Assembly: GCA_026224875.1 (NCBI GenBank) | Contig: JAMFRU010000081.1 | Coordinates: forward strand, 1-41,499 | DNA length: 41,499 nt | Direction: 5' to 3' | Source: Acidocella sp. | Lineage (GTDB): Bacteria > Pseudomonadota > Alphaproteobacteria > Acetobacterales > Acetobacteraceae | Part shown: positions 1 to 7,111 of the stretch, piece by piece | How the letters are laid out: the number at the start of each line of letters is the position of its first letter | Position numbering within the stretch: the first letter of the stretch is position 1 | Made by a program: the position numbers and the translations under genes | Notes under the pieces: generated by a model | Told to the model about the DNA's origin: nothing | Databases searched by the model: none | Seen by the model: the letters and a program-made list of their open reading frames with translations, nothing else

Positions 1-142
1 CAAACCCAATCGGGTTGGCGATGCTCGTGCCGCCGGAAAGGCTGACGTAGGGGCCGGTGACCGGTTGGGCATGCGCCACAACAGGGGCCGCAAGCGGCAT
101 TACAAGGCAGGTAGCGGCAGCAAGTGCTAGGCGCAGCTTCAT
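1..142 (-). CDS. Outer-membrane protein, N-terminal fragment (signal peptide plus first strand)
   Basis: Only the first 47 codons are in the window; the gene continues past the left edge. The ATG at 142-140 follows a GGAG ribosome-binding site about 7 nt upstream. The product starts with a basic residue pair and a hydrophobic alanine-rich core ending in a likely signal peptidase I site (AHA-Q near residue 22). The mature start PVTGPYVSLSGGTSIANP alternates polar and hydrophobic residues like the first strand of a small beta-barrel or OmpA-type porin. This suggests an exported outer-membrane protein, but the barrel itself is not visible, so the family is an inference. The gene has its own ribosome-binding site and lies 144 bp downstream of the DUF2155 gene on the same strand, so it may have its own promoter. 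Confidence 0.6.
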   Translation of the reverse strand, partial: MKLRLALAAATCLVMPLAAPVVAHAQPVTGPYVSLSGGTSIANPIGF

Positions 143-286
143 GTCAGGACTCCAATTTTAGGAAGAATAAACCTGGAGCCTATTTAGCGGTACACCTTGG
201 CATTTAACAGGGGAAATAAGGTTCAAGCTCTAACAATTTGGCGCTGTTGCATTTTTGGCACAAGGTCCAGACGGTTCAACAACGGC

Positions 287-916
287 TTAAGAACACCCAA
301 CCACCCGAAATGTTTGTCCGGCATTGCCAACCACGGTGGCGCCTGGCGCTGAACGCACCATCCAACCGTTATAAAGTGGCGCCGCACCTTGCTGCACGGG
401 CGTCACGGTCAGAAAAACCGCTGCATCGGGTATTTGGCCTGGGGGCCGGCTCATACAAGCCTGCACATTGATATTTAAGTCACCGGTGGTTTGCGCCGGC
501 GCCCCGACGGGAAGCGTCAATTGTGTAGTGCTGCCATCAACCTCATTGAGCACGGCAAGTGTGGCGGTCGTTCCCGGCGCCCAACTGTCAGCCTGTACCG
601 GCGCCACATCGGGTGGCGGAGGCAGTGCCGCGGTGCCGGCCGGCGGCATATTGGGCAAAGGTGGGTTTGTGCTGGGTGGGGCAGGGGTTGAACCGTCGTT
701 CCCTGCCGGAGGAGGCGGGGGCGGAACCGCTTGTACCAGCCCCGGAGGAGGTTGCTGCGGTACCGGTTGTACGGGCGCGGGTGCAGACGGCACTTCCGGC
801 GTCAACGGCGGGGCAGGCGGAATAACGATTTCGCTGCCGCCATTTTGGGTGCCATTCTGGGCGCAAGCGGGATCAGCGGCTAGCAAAAGCAAAACACCGA
901 ACGCCACCCGCCGCAT
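287..916 (-). CDS. DUF2155 domain-containing secreted protein
   Basis: A 209-residue protein with an N-terminal signal peptide (RRVAFGVLLLLAADPACA, cleavage near residue 19). A long proline/alanine-rich linker covers about residues 30-105, and a C-terminal DUF2155 domain about residues 108-209. Family features seen are a start at the DSWAPGTTATLAVLNEVDG segment, the ACMSRPPGQ motif, AVFLTV, the NGWM(V)RS motif and a terminal Cys. The domain has no established biochemical function; it is common in alphaproteobacteria as a periplasmic protein. The ATG overlaps the stop of the MlaD-like gene by one base (TAATG), so translation is probably coupled. The proline-rich linker is longer than usual for the family and may span the periplasm. 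The family call is confident; the function is unknown. Confidence 0.85.
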   Translation of the reverse strand: MRRVAFGVLLLLAADPACAQNGTQNGGSEIVIPPAPPLTPEVPSAPAPVQPVPQQPPPGLVQAVPPPPPPAGNDGSTPAPPSTNPPLPNMPPAGTAALPPPPDVAPVQADSWAPGTTATLAVLNEVDGSTTQLTLPVGAPAQTTGDLNINVQACMSRPPGQIPDAAVFLTVTPVQQGAAPLYNGWMVRSAPGATVVGNAGQTFRVVGCS

Positions 917-1458
917 TATTTTAATGCCGCGGGATTGCCGGATGCCCCACCACCAGCCGGCGCGGATGCCGGCGCTGCCTTGCTGGAAGCACCACTACCC
1001 GCCCCGCTACCCGCCCCGCTACCCATGGAAAAAATGAACTTGCCCAGCAGATCCTGAATATTGATCGCCGATTGTGTCACGGCAAAACTTTGTCCCGGCG
1101 CCAGCATCGTGTTGGAGCCGCCGGGTGCCACGGCAAGATAGGAGCTGCCCAGCAGACCGTCCGAAGTGACGGAGGCACTGCTATCGTCCGGGACCTTGAT
1201 ATTATCATTGATCGCAACCCGGACGATCGCCGCATAGGTGTTCGGATCAAGCCGTTCAGTGGCCACGTGGCCGATCACGACACCACCGATTTTAACATCA
1301 GCCCCGACGGTGAGCCCGCCGATGCTCGAAAACTGTGCCTGCAGCGGGTAGCCGCCGGCATTCATCTGACCAGCGCCACGCAAAGCGAAGATCAAAAACA
1401 GCGCGGCCGCCAGGATGACGGCAAAACCGGTGAGAAGCTCTGGCAAACGGCGTGGCAT
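916..1458 (-). CDS. mlaD: MlaD-like MCE-domain lipid transport protein
   Basis: A 180-residue protein with one N-terminal membrane anchor (about residues 9-27) followed by a single MCE domain. Visible MCE features are the IGGLTVGADVKIGGVVIGHV segment (residues 47-66), the DGLLGSSYLAV segment (100-110) and a following PGG. The family binds phospholipid in the periplasm and hands it between the inner membrane MlaFEB transporter and outer acceptors. MlaE and MlaF are not nearby, so they would be encoded elsewhere. The C-terminus is a low-complexity Gly/Ser/Ala tail (residues 145-175) made partly by a 12-bp tandem repeat. The start chosen is the ATG at 1458-1456, which overlaps the stop of the NDUFA12 gene (TGATG). 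A longer upstream reading frame exists but encodes no recognisable domain. Confidence 0.87.
   Translation of the reverse strand: MPRRLPELLTGFAVILAAALFLIFALRGAGQMNAGGYPLQAQFSSIGGLTVGADVKIGGVVIGHVATERLDPNTYAAIVRVAINDNIKVPDDSSASVTSDGLLGSSYLAVAPGGSNTMLAPGQSFAVTQSAINIQDLLGKFIFSMGSGAGSGAGSGASSKAAPASAPAGGGASGNPAALK
995..1024. repeat. 12-bp tandem repeat, about 2.5 copies, inside mlaD
   Basis: The unit ctacccgccccg occurs twice in perfect tandem followed by a partial third copy. On the coding strand it encodes the GSGA repeat of the MlaD-like C-terminal tail. Since 12 bp is four codons, copy-number change keeps the frame and only alters tail length. It could vary between strains. Confidence 0.8.
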
Positions 1459-1871
1459 CAGTTTTGGTCCGGTGCCCAGGCTTGGTAATCGGCAGAGGCC
1501 TTGGCCCGGTTGCCGCCCATATAGTCGTGCCCGGCCGGGCGATAGCTGGCCGGCGTGCCTGTAAGATTGGCCCGGTGCGGACGTTGCCATGGTTTGCCAC
1601 CTGTATCGGGCAATGGCGCATCCGTCAGGTGGTGCAGCCAGGCATGCCATTCGGGCCCGATCATCGAAGCTTCGGGCGCGCCGGCATACACAACCCAGCG
1701 CCGGTCGTAGAGTTTGCCCGGCCGAGTGTAATACTGGTTGCCCACGGCATCTCCTCCAACGAACTTGCCCTTGAACAAGGTCAGAAGATAAAGGCCCGGG
1801 TTGCTCATCAATAATCCGAGGCCAAGGGCCTTGCGTTTCGCGGGTGCGGCGGCAGCTTCGGTCTTGCTCAT
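1458..1871 (-). CDS. NDUFA12 family complex I accessory subunit
   Basis: A 137-residue protein of the NDUFA12/B17.2 family, a peripheral accessory subunit of respiratory complex I shared by mitochondria and alphaproteobacteria. Recognisable segments are GNQYYTRPGKLYDRRWVVYAG (about residues 43-63, the family's G-N-x-Y-Y/E signature), then the PPEWHAWLHH-like block (IGPEWHAWLHHLTD), KPWQRPHRANLTGTPASYRPAG and a terminal Tyr-x-x-W-x-P. The start chosen is the ATG at 1871 (MSKTEAAAAP), because the upstream extension is not family-like. It lies about 28 kb from the nuo operon but in the same window. Here it is first in a coupled three-gene unit with the MlaD-like and DUF2155 genes, an arrangement known from other alphaproteobacteria. 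Confidence 0.88.
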   Translation of the reverse strand: MSKTEAAAAPAKRKALGLGLLMSNPGLYLLTLFKGKFVGGDAVGNQYYTRPGKLYDRRWVVYAGAPEASMIGPEWHAWLHHLTDAPLPDTGGKPWQRPHRANLTGTPASYRPAGHDYMGGNRAKASADYQAWAPDQN

Positions 1872-1952
1872 GGTATACAATATAAAAGAAGCTGCGGCAT
1901 TGGTCCATCTCATCCAGCGCTCATGTCTCGCTCATGCCGCAAACAAAGCTAT

Positions 1953-2000
1953 CCACAGGATTTTGTGGTCTGACAGCAAATTAACCACAATATGCACTTT
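1953..2000 (+). promoter_or_regulatory. Candidate tandem NrdR boxes
   Basis: Two 16-bp segments, ccacaggattttgtgg (1953-1968) and ccacaatatgcacttt (1985-2000), each match about 11 of 16 positions of the NrdR consensus acaCwAtATaTwGtgt as I recall it. The first has perfect 5-bp inverted arms. The second has a near-perfect left half and a weak right half. They are separated by 16 bp, so their starts are 32 bp (three helical turns) apart, the spacing known for NrdR pairs. They lie 33 bp upstream of a gene derived from ribonucleotide reductase and within the divergent spacer to the NDUFA12 gene. This is a by-eye match; no score was computed. Confidence 0.5.
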
Positions 2001-2032
2001 TACACAGGCGCGGCTCGGCATAATGTCGGGCC

Positions 2033-3541
2033 ATGGGACATATCCGCACCGACAAATCTTGGCATGGCATCAAACAAACCACCATGGTCGCGGCAATGGA
2101 CCCGGATGCAGCACCTGTGACCGTGAAATTGCCTGCCGCATGGGGCCAGCAGGCCGCCGATGCGCTGGCTACAATCCTGCCGCATCAATCCACAATCGAT
2201 CTCGCCGCCGCCGCGGAAGCCTGGATCGAGCCGATTGCCGCACGGGGCAGAACCGCAGGGCTGGAGGCGGATATCAGCAGCGGATTGCATCAATTGCTGG
2301 CGCAGCGGCGCGGCAGCCCCAGCGCCAACATCTGGCGCAACCGCGCCATCGGGCGCCCCGGCTTCGTGTTCAACCTCTGCGCCTTTCTGGATGAGGGCTT
2401 CGGTTTCGACCTGTCGGGACTCGGGGATGCGGTGCGTCTGGCCGTTACCGCGCTGACCCTGGCGGCTCCAGCCGAGCACCGTCTTAGCATCGGTTTTACG
2501 GATCTGCATCTGTTCCTGACACGGCTGGGTTTGGTGTACGACTTGCAGCAAGCGCGGGATCTGACAGTTGTGCTCGCCACGTATCTCGGCGCGCAGGCCG
2601 ATATCGCCTCCGCAACCTTGGTCGCGCGCGCCGCTGCTCCCGGTTACCCTATTACTGTGATAAAACTGCCAGGCACCGCCCCTGCCCTCCCGGGCCTAGT
2701 GGAGGCCACGTTGGCGGCACAAGGCGCAGCTGCAGCCGCCGGCACACGCCGCCACGAGGCTTTGCTTGGCTTTACCGCTGAGCCGGCGCTGGAAGCGCTG
2801 CTTGGAGCGGAAACCTTGAATTTCGCCCCAGCCCTCTCGCCGGTCACCCCCGAAGGGCAACTGAGCCAATGGGCACGGCAAAAACTGGCGGCACAAGGCC
2901 TCTCGACCGAGGCCGCCCTGGTGCAATCACTGGGCGGGGCGGATTTGTTTGCGCCGCCCCGGCTGGGCGCGCATGCCGCCATGCATGACGCAATCAGCCC
3001 GCTGGTGGCGCAGATGCCGGCGCGCCCGGCAGCGCCGATGCTGGCGCGGCAGAAGGTAACGCGGGCAATGCTGCCGGCGCGGCGCAGCGGTTATACGCAA
3101 AAGGTGAGTGTTGGCGGGCATAAGTTGTTCCTGTCCACTGGCGAGTATACCAATGGCCGACTCGGCGAGATTTTTGTGGCTCTGCATAAAGAGGGCTCTG
3201 CCTTCCGCGGTCTGATGGATGCTTTCGCGATCGCCGTCAGCATCGGGCTGCAGCATGGCGTGAACCTAGAAGACTACGTCGAGGCCTTCACCTTCACCCG
3301 CTTCGGCCCGGCCGGCAGCGTGGAGGGCGACCCGGCAGTACCCGCCGCCACCTCGATGCTGGATTATGTTTTCCGGAATCTTGCTGTAAACTATCTTGGC
3401 CAGACCAATCTGGCGCCGGCGATCATCGAAGCCGCTGATACGATCGGGGAAGGCGCCGCCGAACGTACACCGCTTTTGCCGCTTGACCTGCCCACCCCGG
3501 CACCACGCGAACGCCGTAAGTCCTTCAAGCTTGTGAGTTAA
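2033..3541 (+). CDS. Degenerate class II ribonucleotide reductase-like (TSCPD-domain) protein, catalytic residues absent
   Basis: A 502-residue protein. Residues about 345-425 match the C-terminal region of alphaproteobacterial Nrd[60 protein letters not shown] and [12 protein letters not shown]. The [17 protein letters not shown] segment follows at 439-455. Residues about 112-205 resemble the late barrel region of the same enzyme ([34 protein letters not shown]). The NrdJ active-site loop with its Asn-Cys-Glu residues, the other radical and dithiol cysteines and the C-terminal redox CxxC segment are missing. The whole protein has one cysteine (C116). NrdJ is normally about 1,200 residues. 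It cannot reduce ribonucleotides by the known mechanism, so it may be a regulatory or structural relative. Its start is uncertain, since ATGs at 2033, 2084 and 2096 all lack a clear ribosome-binding site. The next gene (RidA) begins 2 bp after its stop. Confidence 0.75.
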   Translation: MGHIRTDKSWHGIKQTTMVAAMDPDAAPVTVKLPAAWGQQAADALATILPHQSTIDLAAAAEAWIEPIAARGRTAGLEADISSGLHQLLAQRRGSPSANIWRNRAIGRPGFVFNLCAFLDEGFGFDLSGLGDAVRLAVTALTLAAPAEHRLSIGFTDLHLFLTRLGLVYDLQQARDLTVVLATYLGAQADIASATLVARAAAPGYPITVIKLPGTAPALPGLVEATLAAQGAAAAAGTRRHEALLGFTAEPALEALLGAETLNFAPALSPVTPEGQLSQWARQKLAAQGLSTEAALVQSLGGADLFAPPRLGAHAAMHDAISPLVAQMPARPAAPMLARQKVTRAMLPARRSGYTQKVSVGGHKLFLSTGEYTNGRLGEIFVALHKEGSAFRGLMDAFAIAVSIGLQHGVNLEDYVEAFTFTRFGPAGSVEGDPAVPAATSMLDYVFRNLAVNYLGQTNLAPAIIEAADTIGEGAAERTPLLPLDLPTPAPRERRKSFKLVS

Positions 3542-3543
3542 AT

Positions 3544-4005
3544 ATGACCCCGCTGCAAAGACTTGCCGAACTAGGTATTACCGTGCCCGTGCCGATGCCG
3601 CCGGTTGCCACCTATGTGGCTGTCAGCATCGCTGGCAATCTGGTGACGGTGAGCGGGCAGCTGCCCGCGATTGACGGCAAGGTCGCCGTGACAGGCAAAC
3701 TCGGGATGAATGTCTCGCTCGAAGAGGGCCAGCATGCCGCACGGCTCTGCCTGATCAATGTGCTGGCACAGCTAGAAGCCGCCCTTCCTGGTGGTCTGGC
3801 GAGCATCACCAAAATCATCCGGCTGGGCGGTTTCATCGCCGCGACACCGGAATTCTCGCAGCACGCCGTGGTGATGAATGGCGCCTCAGACCTTGCCGTT
3901 GCCGTGTTTGGCGATGTCGGCCGGCACGCGCGCTCAACCATCGGCGTGGCGTCGCTGCCGCTGGATGCCGCGGTCGAGGTCGAGGGATTATTCTATCTGG
4001 GCTAG
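3544..4005 (+). CDS. RidA family protein (YjgF/YER057c/UK114)
   Basis: A 153-residue protein matching the RidA-like subgroup with the extended N-terminus (MTPLQRLAELGITVPVPMPPVATYV). Family features are VSGQLPAIDGKVAVTGKLG (residues 37-55), the EEGQHAARLCLINVLAQLEAALPGGLASITKIIRLGGFIAATPEF core, and the C-terminal GRHARSTIGVASLPLDAAVEVEGLFYL, which carries the conserved Arg of the family and the Glu near the end. RidA proteins hydrolyse reactive enamine/imine intermediates such as 2-aminoacrylate; this subgroup is less well studied. It starts 2 bp after the stop of the ribonucleotide-reductase-like gene, so the two are probably co-transcribed. Family assignment is secure; substrate is not. 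Confidence 0.9.
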   Translation: MTPLQRLAELGITVPVPMPPVATYVAVSIAGNLVTVSGQLPAIDGKVAVTGKLGMNVSLEEGQHAARLCLINVLAQLEAALPGGLASITKIIRLGGFIAATPEFSQHAVVMNGASDLAVAVFGDVGRHARSTIGVASLPLDAAVEVEGLFYLG

Positions 4006-4062
4006 GCGGCAACGGCCCTCAGGTGGATTTGTCCGGGATTTTACGCTTATAGATGGGGCGTT

Positions 4063-5949
4063 ATGAGCCGAGACAACGCAACGCGCCTGGCCGCCACCAT
4101 AGCTTTGAACATTGCGCTCGACGGCGCTCTGGCGGCAGCTTCGGTCGTTTTAGGGTTTTTCCTGGCCAACCCGGCGCGGCTCTGGCCCACGCCGGCGGCC
4201 CTGCCGCTGGGCGGCGCAATCGCGATCTGGCTCATTGGTATCCCATTCGGCCTCTCGCGGCTGCATTGGCGCTTTATCTCCTTCAAAGACCTTGCGGTCA
4301 TAGCAAAGGCTGCGGTGGTGACCGCATTGATGCTGGTCCTGCTCATGGTAGGTGCCGGATTGGCTTTGCCATCGCCGACCTTCCCCGTGATTTTAGCGCT
4401 GGTGCTGATCGTACTGCTGACCGCGCCAAAACTCGTGTACCGCCTCATTCGGCAGAAGGCTGAAGTATCCGATACATCGCAGACGGCCATTCTTGTCGGT
4501 AACGGCGATCAGGCTGAGTTGTTTCTCGCCGCCTATGCCAAGGCGGCCGCACCCTACCGTGTCGTGGGGCTCATGGCTTTGTCCGGCAAGCATGTTGGCC
4601 GCCGCATCCATGGGCTGGATATTATCGGTGCCGCCGATAATGCCGAAACAGCGCTGACCAGACTGAAGCAGAAGCCCGATCTGCTGATCGTCGCAGCACC
4701 AGGTTTGACCGGTCAGGTCTTGGCCGACCTACTGCAAGTGGCTGAGCAACACGATATCCGCGTACTGCGCGCGCCTAGCCTCACGCGGCTGGCGCCGGCG
4801 GACCAAAAGGTTGAATTGCAGCCGGTCGTCATCGAGGACCTTTTGAATCGGCAGCAGGTGCAGCTGGATCGTGAGGGGCTGGAGCGGCTGGTTGCAGGCA
4901 AGCGTGTGATGGTGACGGGGGCCGGCGGCAGTATCGGCAACGAACTGGCCCGCCAGCTCGCCGGCTTCGCGCCGGCCGAGCTGTTGCTGCTGGATAGTAG
5001 CGAATTCGCGGTCTGGCAGATTGATATCGAGATTGCCGAGATGGCACCTACGCTGTCACGGCGCATCATCGTTGCGGATGTCCGGGATGCGGGTAGGATT
5101 CAGGCGATCATGCAGGAATGCCGGCCAGAGCTGGTGTTTCATGCCGCGGCGTTGAAACATGTGCTGATCGTCGAAGCCAACCGGCTGGAAGGTCTTCGAA
5201 CCAATGCACTCGGCACGCAGATTGTTGCTGACGCCGCCGCCGCCAGCGGCGCACGGCTGATGGTGCTCATCTCCACGGACAAGGCGGTCAATCCCAGCTC
5301 TGTAATGGGGGGCTCCAAGCGCCTGGCCGAAATGTATTGCCAAGCCTTGGATGTTGAAGCCCGGCACCAGCACGGCACCATGCGCTGCGTGACCGTACGC
5401 TTTGGCAATGTACTCGGCTCGACTGGCTCGGTGGTGCCGCTGTTTCGCCGCCAATTGTCACACGGCGGGCCGCTGACCGTCACCCACCCCGATGTGGAGC
5501 GCTACTTCATGACGGTTCGAGAGGCCGTCGGGCTGATACTGGAGGCTTCCAAGGTTGGTATCGGCGGAGAGGCAATCCCCGATGGCGGCATTTTCGTTCT
5601 GGAAATGGGGGAGCCTGTAAAAATCATCGATCTGGCCCGACAGATGATCCGCCTCGCGGGTTTGCGTCCGGGTAAGGATGTCGAGATTCGCTTTACTGGA
5701 CTCCAGCCTGGCGAAAAGCTTTTCGAGGAACTGTTTCATGACAGCGAACGCCTCACGCCGACGGCGCATAATGGCCTGCTCATGGCCTGCCCCCGGATGG
5801 TGGATATGCAGGCCGTCCGGTCGGCCTTCAGGACACTGCACCAAGCGGCCGTTGAGGGCGATGAAGACGCCGCAATGAAGATGCTCAGCCATCTGGTTCC
5901 TGAATTTTCTCCTTCAACCGGTCTCGCCGTTTCCCGGGCAGCAGAGTAA
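4063..5949 (+). CDS. Membrane-bound nucleoside-diphosphate-sugar dehydratase (WbpM/PglF/CapD type)
   Basis: A 628-residue protein. Residues about 10-125 hold four likely membrane segments. A CoA-binding-like Rossmann domain follows at about 140-240 (AILVGNGDQ), then an SDR-type NAD-binding domain from about 278, with GAGGSIG at 286-292. The active site carries STDKAVNP (404-411) and VMGGSK, giving Met415-x3-Lys419 where ordinary SDRs have Tyr-x3-Lys; this is the normal state for the WbpM/PglF family. The usual reaction is C4,C6-dehydration of UDP-GlcNAc to the 4-keto-6-deoxy sugar, for polysaccharide or glycan synthesis. The next gene is a sugar aminotransferase 11 bp downstream, consistent with making a 4-amino-4,6-dideoxy sugar. 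A purine-rich gatgggg precedes the ATG. Confidence 0.88.
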   Translation: MSRDNATRLAATIALNIALDGALAAASVVLGFFLANPARLWPTPAALPLGGAIAIWLIGIPFGLSRLHWRFISFKDLAVIAKAAVVTALMLVLLMVGAGLALPSPTFPVILALVLIVLLTAPKLVYRLIRQKAEVSDTSQTAILVGNGDQAELFLAAYAKAAAPYRVVGLMALSGKHVGRRIHGLDIIGAADNAETALTRLKQKPDLLIVAAPGLTGQVLADLLQVAEQHDIRVLRAPSLTRLAPADQKVELQPVVIEDLLNRQQVQLDREGLERLVAGKRVMVTGAGGSIGNELARQLAGFAPAELLLLDSSEFAVWQIDIEIAEMAPTLSRRIIVADVRDAGRIQAIMQECRPELVFHAAALKHVLIVEANRLEGLRTNALGTQIVADAAAASGARLMVLISTDKAVNPSSVMGGSKRLAEMYCQALDVEARHQHGTMRCVTVRFGNVLGSTGSVVPLFRRQLSHGGPLTVTHPDVERYFMTVREAVGLILEASKVGIGGEAIPDGGIFVLEMGEPVKIIDLARQMIRLAGLRPGKDVEIRFTGLQPGEKLFEELFHDSERLTPTAHNGLLMACPRMVDMQAVRSAFRTLHQAAVEGDEDAAMKMLSHLVPEFSPSTGLAVSRAAE

Positions 5950-5960
5950 GGTCCGATGCC

Positions 5961-7106
5961 ATGAATGCCGAGACCTTTCCGCCTATCCCGTTTCTTGACC
6001 TTAAAGCGCAACAGGCGCGGCTAGGCCCCCAGCTGCGGCAAAGGGTAGATGCCGTTCTGGCGCATGCGCAATTCATTCTGGGTCCGGAAGTGGCCGAGCT
6101 TGAGGCCAGGCTTGCCGCCTTCTGCGGTGCCACGCATTGCGTCACCGTCAGCTCGGGCACTGACGCTTTACAGATCGCCATGATGGCGGAGGGAATCGGC
6201 CGCGGCGATGCGGTGTTCCTGCCGGCTTTCACTTATACCGCAACGGCCGAAGTACCACTGCTACTTGGCGCGACGCCGGTGTTTGTCGATGTTGATCCAC
6301 ATACATTCCAGATTGATCTGGCCAGTCTCGAATCGCGCATCGCCGAGGCGAAGCGGGCCGGCATTTTGCGCCCCGCGGCGGTAATCGGCGTTGATCTCTT
6401 CGGCCAGCCCGCCGATTGGCCCGGGCTGTGCACCATTGCCGCGCGGGAAGGGTTGTTTACCTTGGACGATTGCGCCCAAAGTTTTGGCGGTGCCCTCGGC
6501 GGGCAACGTCTGGGCCGGGCAGCAGATGCCACCGCCACCAGCTTCTTCCCCTCAAAACCGCTGGGCGCCTATGGCGATGGCGGCGCGTTATTCACAGAAT
6601 CCGCCGAGCGCGCTGCTTTATATCGTTCCCTTCGTACGCATGGCGAAGGCACGACACGTTACGAGGTGATGCGTATCGGCATGAATGGCCGGCTGGACAC
6701 GATGCAAGCGGCGATATTGCTGGCCAAACTCGATATTTTTGAGGCGGAAATTGCCAGGCGCGAAGCTATAGCGCAAATCTATGATGCTTCGTTGGCAGAT
6801 ATCGTGACCGTCCCCTCCAGAGTGCCAGACAGCCAGAGCGCCTGGGCTGTCTACGCTATTTTATTCCCGAACACTGATTTGCGGGAGCGTGCCAAGAACG
6901 CTCTGCAGGCGGCCTCCATCGGCCATGCCATCTATTACCCGCGCGCTCTGCACCAGCAGCCCGCCTATGCCGGCTGCCATGACGGCACGGCACTACCCAT
7001 TGCCGAGAACCTCGGCGGACGAATTCTGGCTTTGCCGATCCACCCTGATTTGACAGATGCGCAAGCAAGCCGCGTTGCGGCCGTGTTGCGCGCAGCACTC
7101 GGTTAG
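5961..7106 (+). CDS. DegT/DnrJ/EryC1/StrS family sugar aminotransferase
   Basis: A 381-residue PLP-dependent aminotransferase. Motifs seen are the FLDLKAQQARL start, the SSGTDAL phosphate-binding loop (64-70), PAFTYTATAEV (88-98), DLFGQPADW, DDCAQSFGG (169-177) and the PLP lysine K199 in SFFPSKPLGAYGDGG. The C-terminal block with SIGHAIYYPRALHQQPAY is also typical. Such enzymes transfer an amino group, usually from glutamate, to a keto-sugar nucleotide. Next to a WbpM/PglF-type dehydratase the likely substrate is the UDP-4-keto-6-deoxy-GlcNAc product, so this may be a PglE/WbpE-like step; that substrate is inference. Ribosome-binding site: taaggt about 10 nt before ATG. No acetyltransferase or glycosyltransferase partner follows. 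Confidence 0.9.
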   Translation: MNAETFPPIPFLDLKAQQARLGPQLRQRVDAVLAHAQFILGPEVAELEARLAAFCGATHCVTVSSGTDALQIAMMAEGIGRGDAVFLPAFTYTATAEVPLLLGATPVFVDVDPHTFQIDLASLESRIAEAKRAGILRPAAVIGVDLFGQPADWPGLCTIAAREGLFTLDDCAQSFGGALGGQRLGRAADATATSFFPSKPLGAYGDGGALFTESAERAALYRSLRTHGEGTTRYEVMRIGMNGRLDTMQAAILLAKLDIFEAEIARREAIAQIYDASLADIVTVPSRVPDSQSAWAVYAILFPNTDLRERAKNALQAASIGHAIYYPRALHQQPAYAGCHDGTALPIAENLGGRILALPIHPDLTDAQASRVAAVLRAALG

Positions 7107-7111
7107 CACAC

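Noticed and set aside
404-415. Possible phage or defence genes among the unassigned frames in 1-2000
   Set aside because: All open frames there other than the four annotated genes are shadows of the DUF2155, MlaD and NDUFA12 coding regions.
1459-1908. N-terminal extension of the MlaD-like frame
   Set aside because: The extension overlaps NDUFA12 in another frame and shows no protein-like pattern; MlaD starts at the coupled ATG at 1458.
1950-1958. DnaA-box-like ctatccaca
   Set aside because: A single near match without a cluster or AT-rich unwinding element; it overlaps the better explanation as an NrdR-like site.
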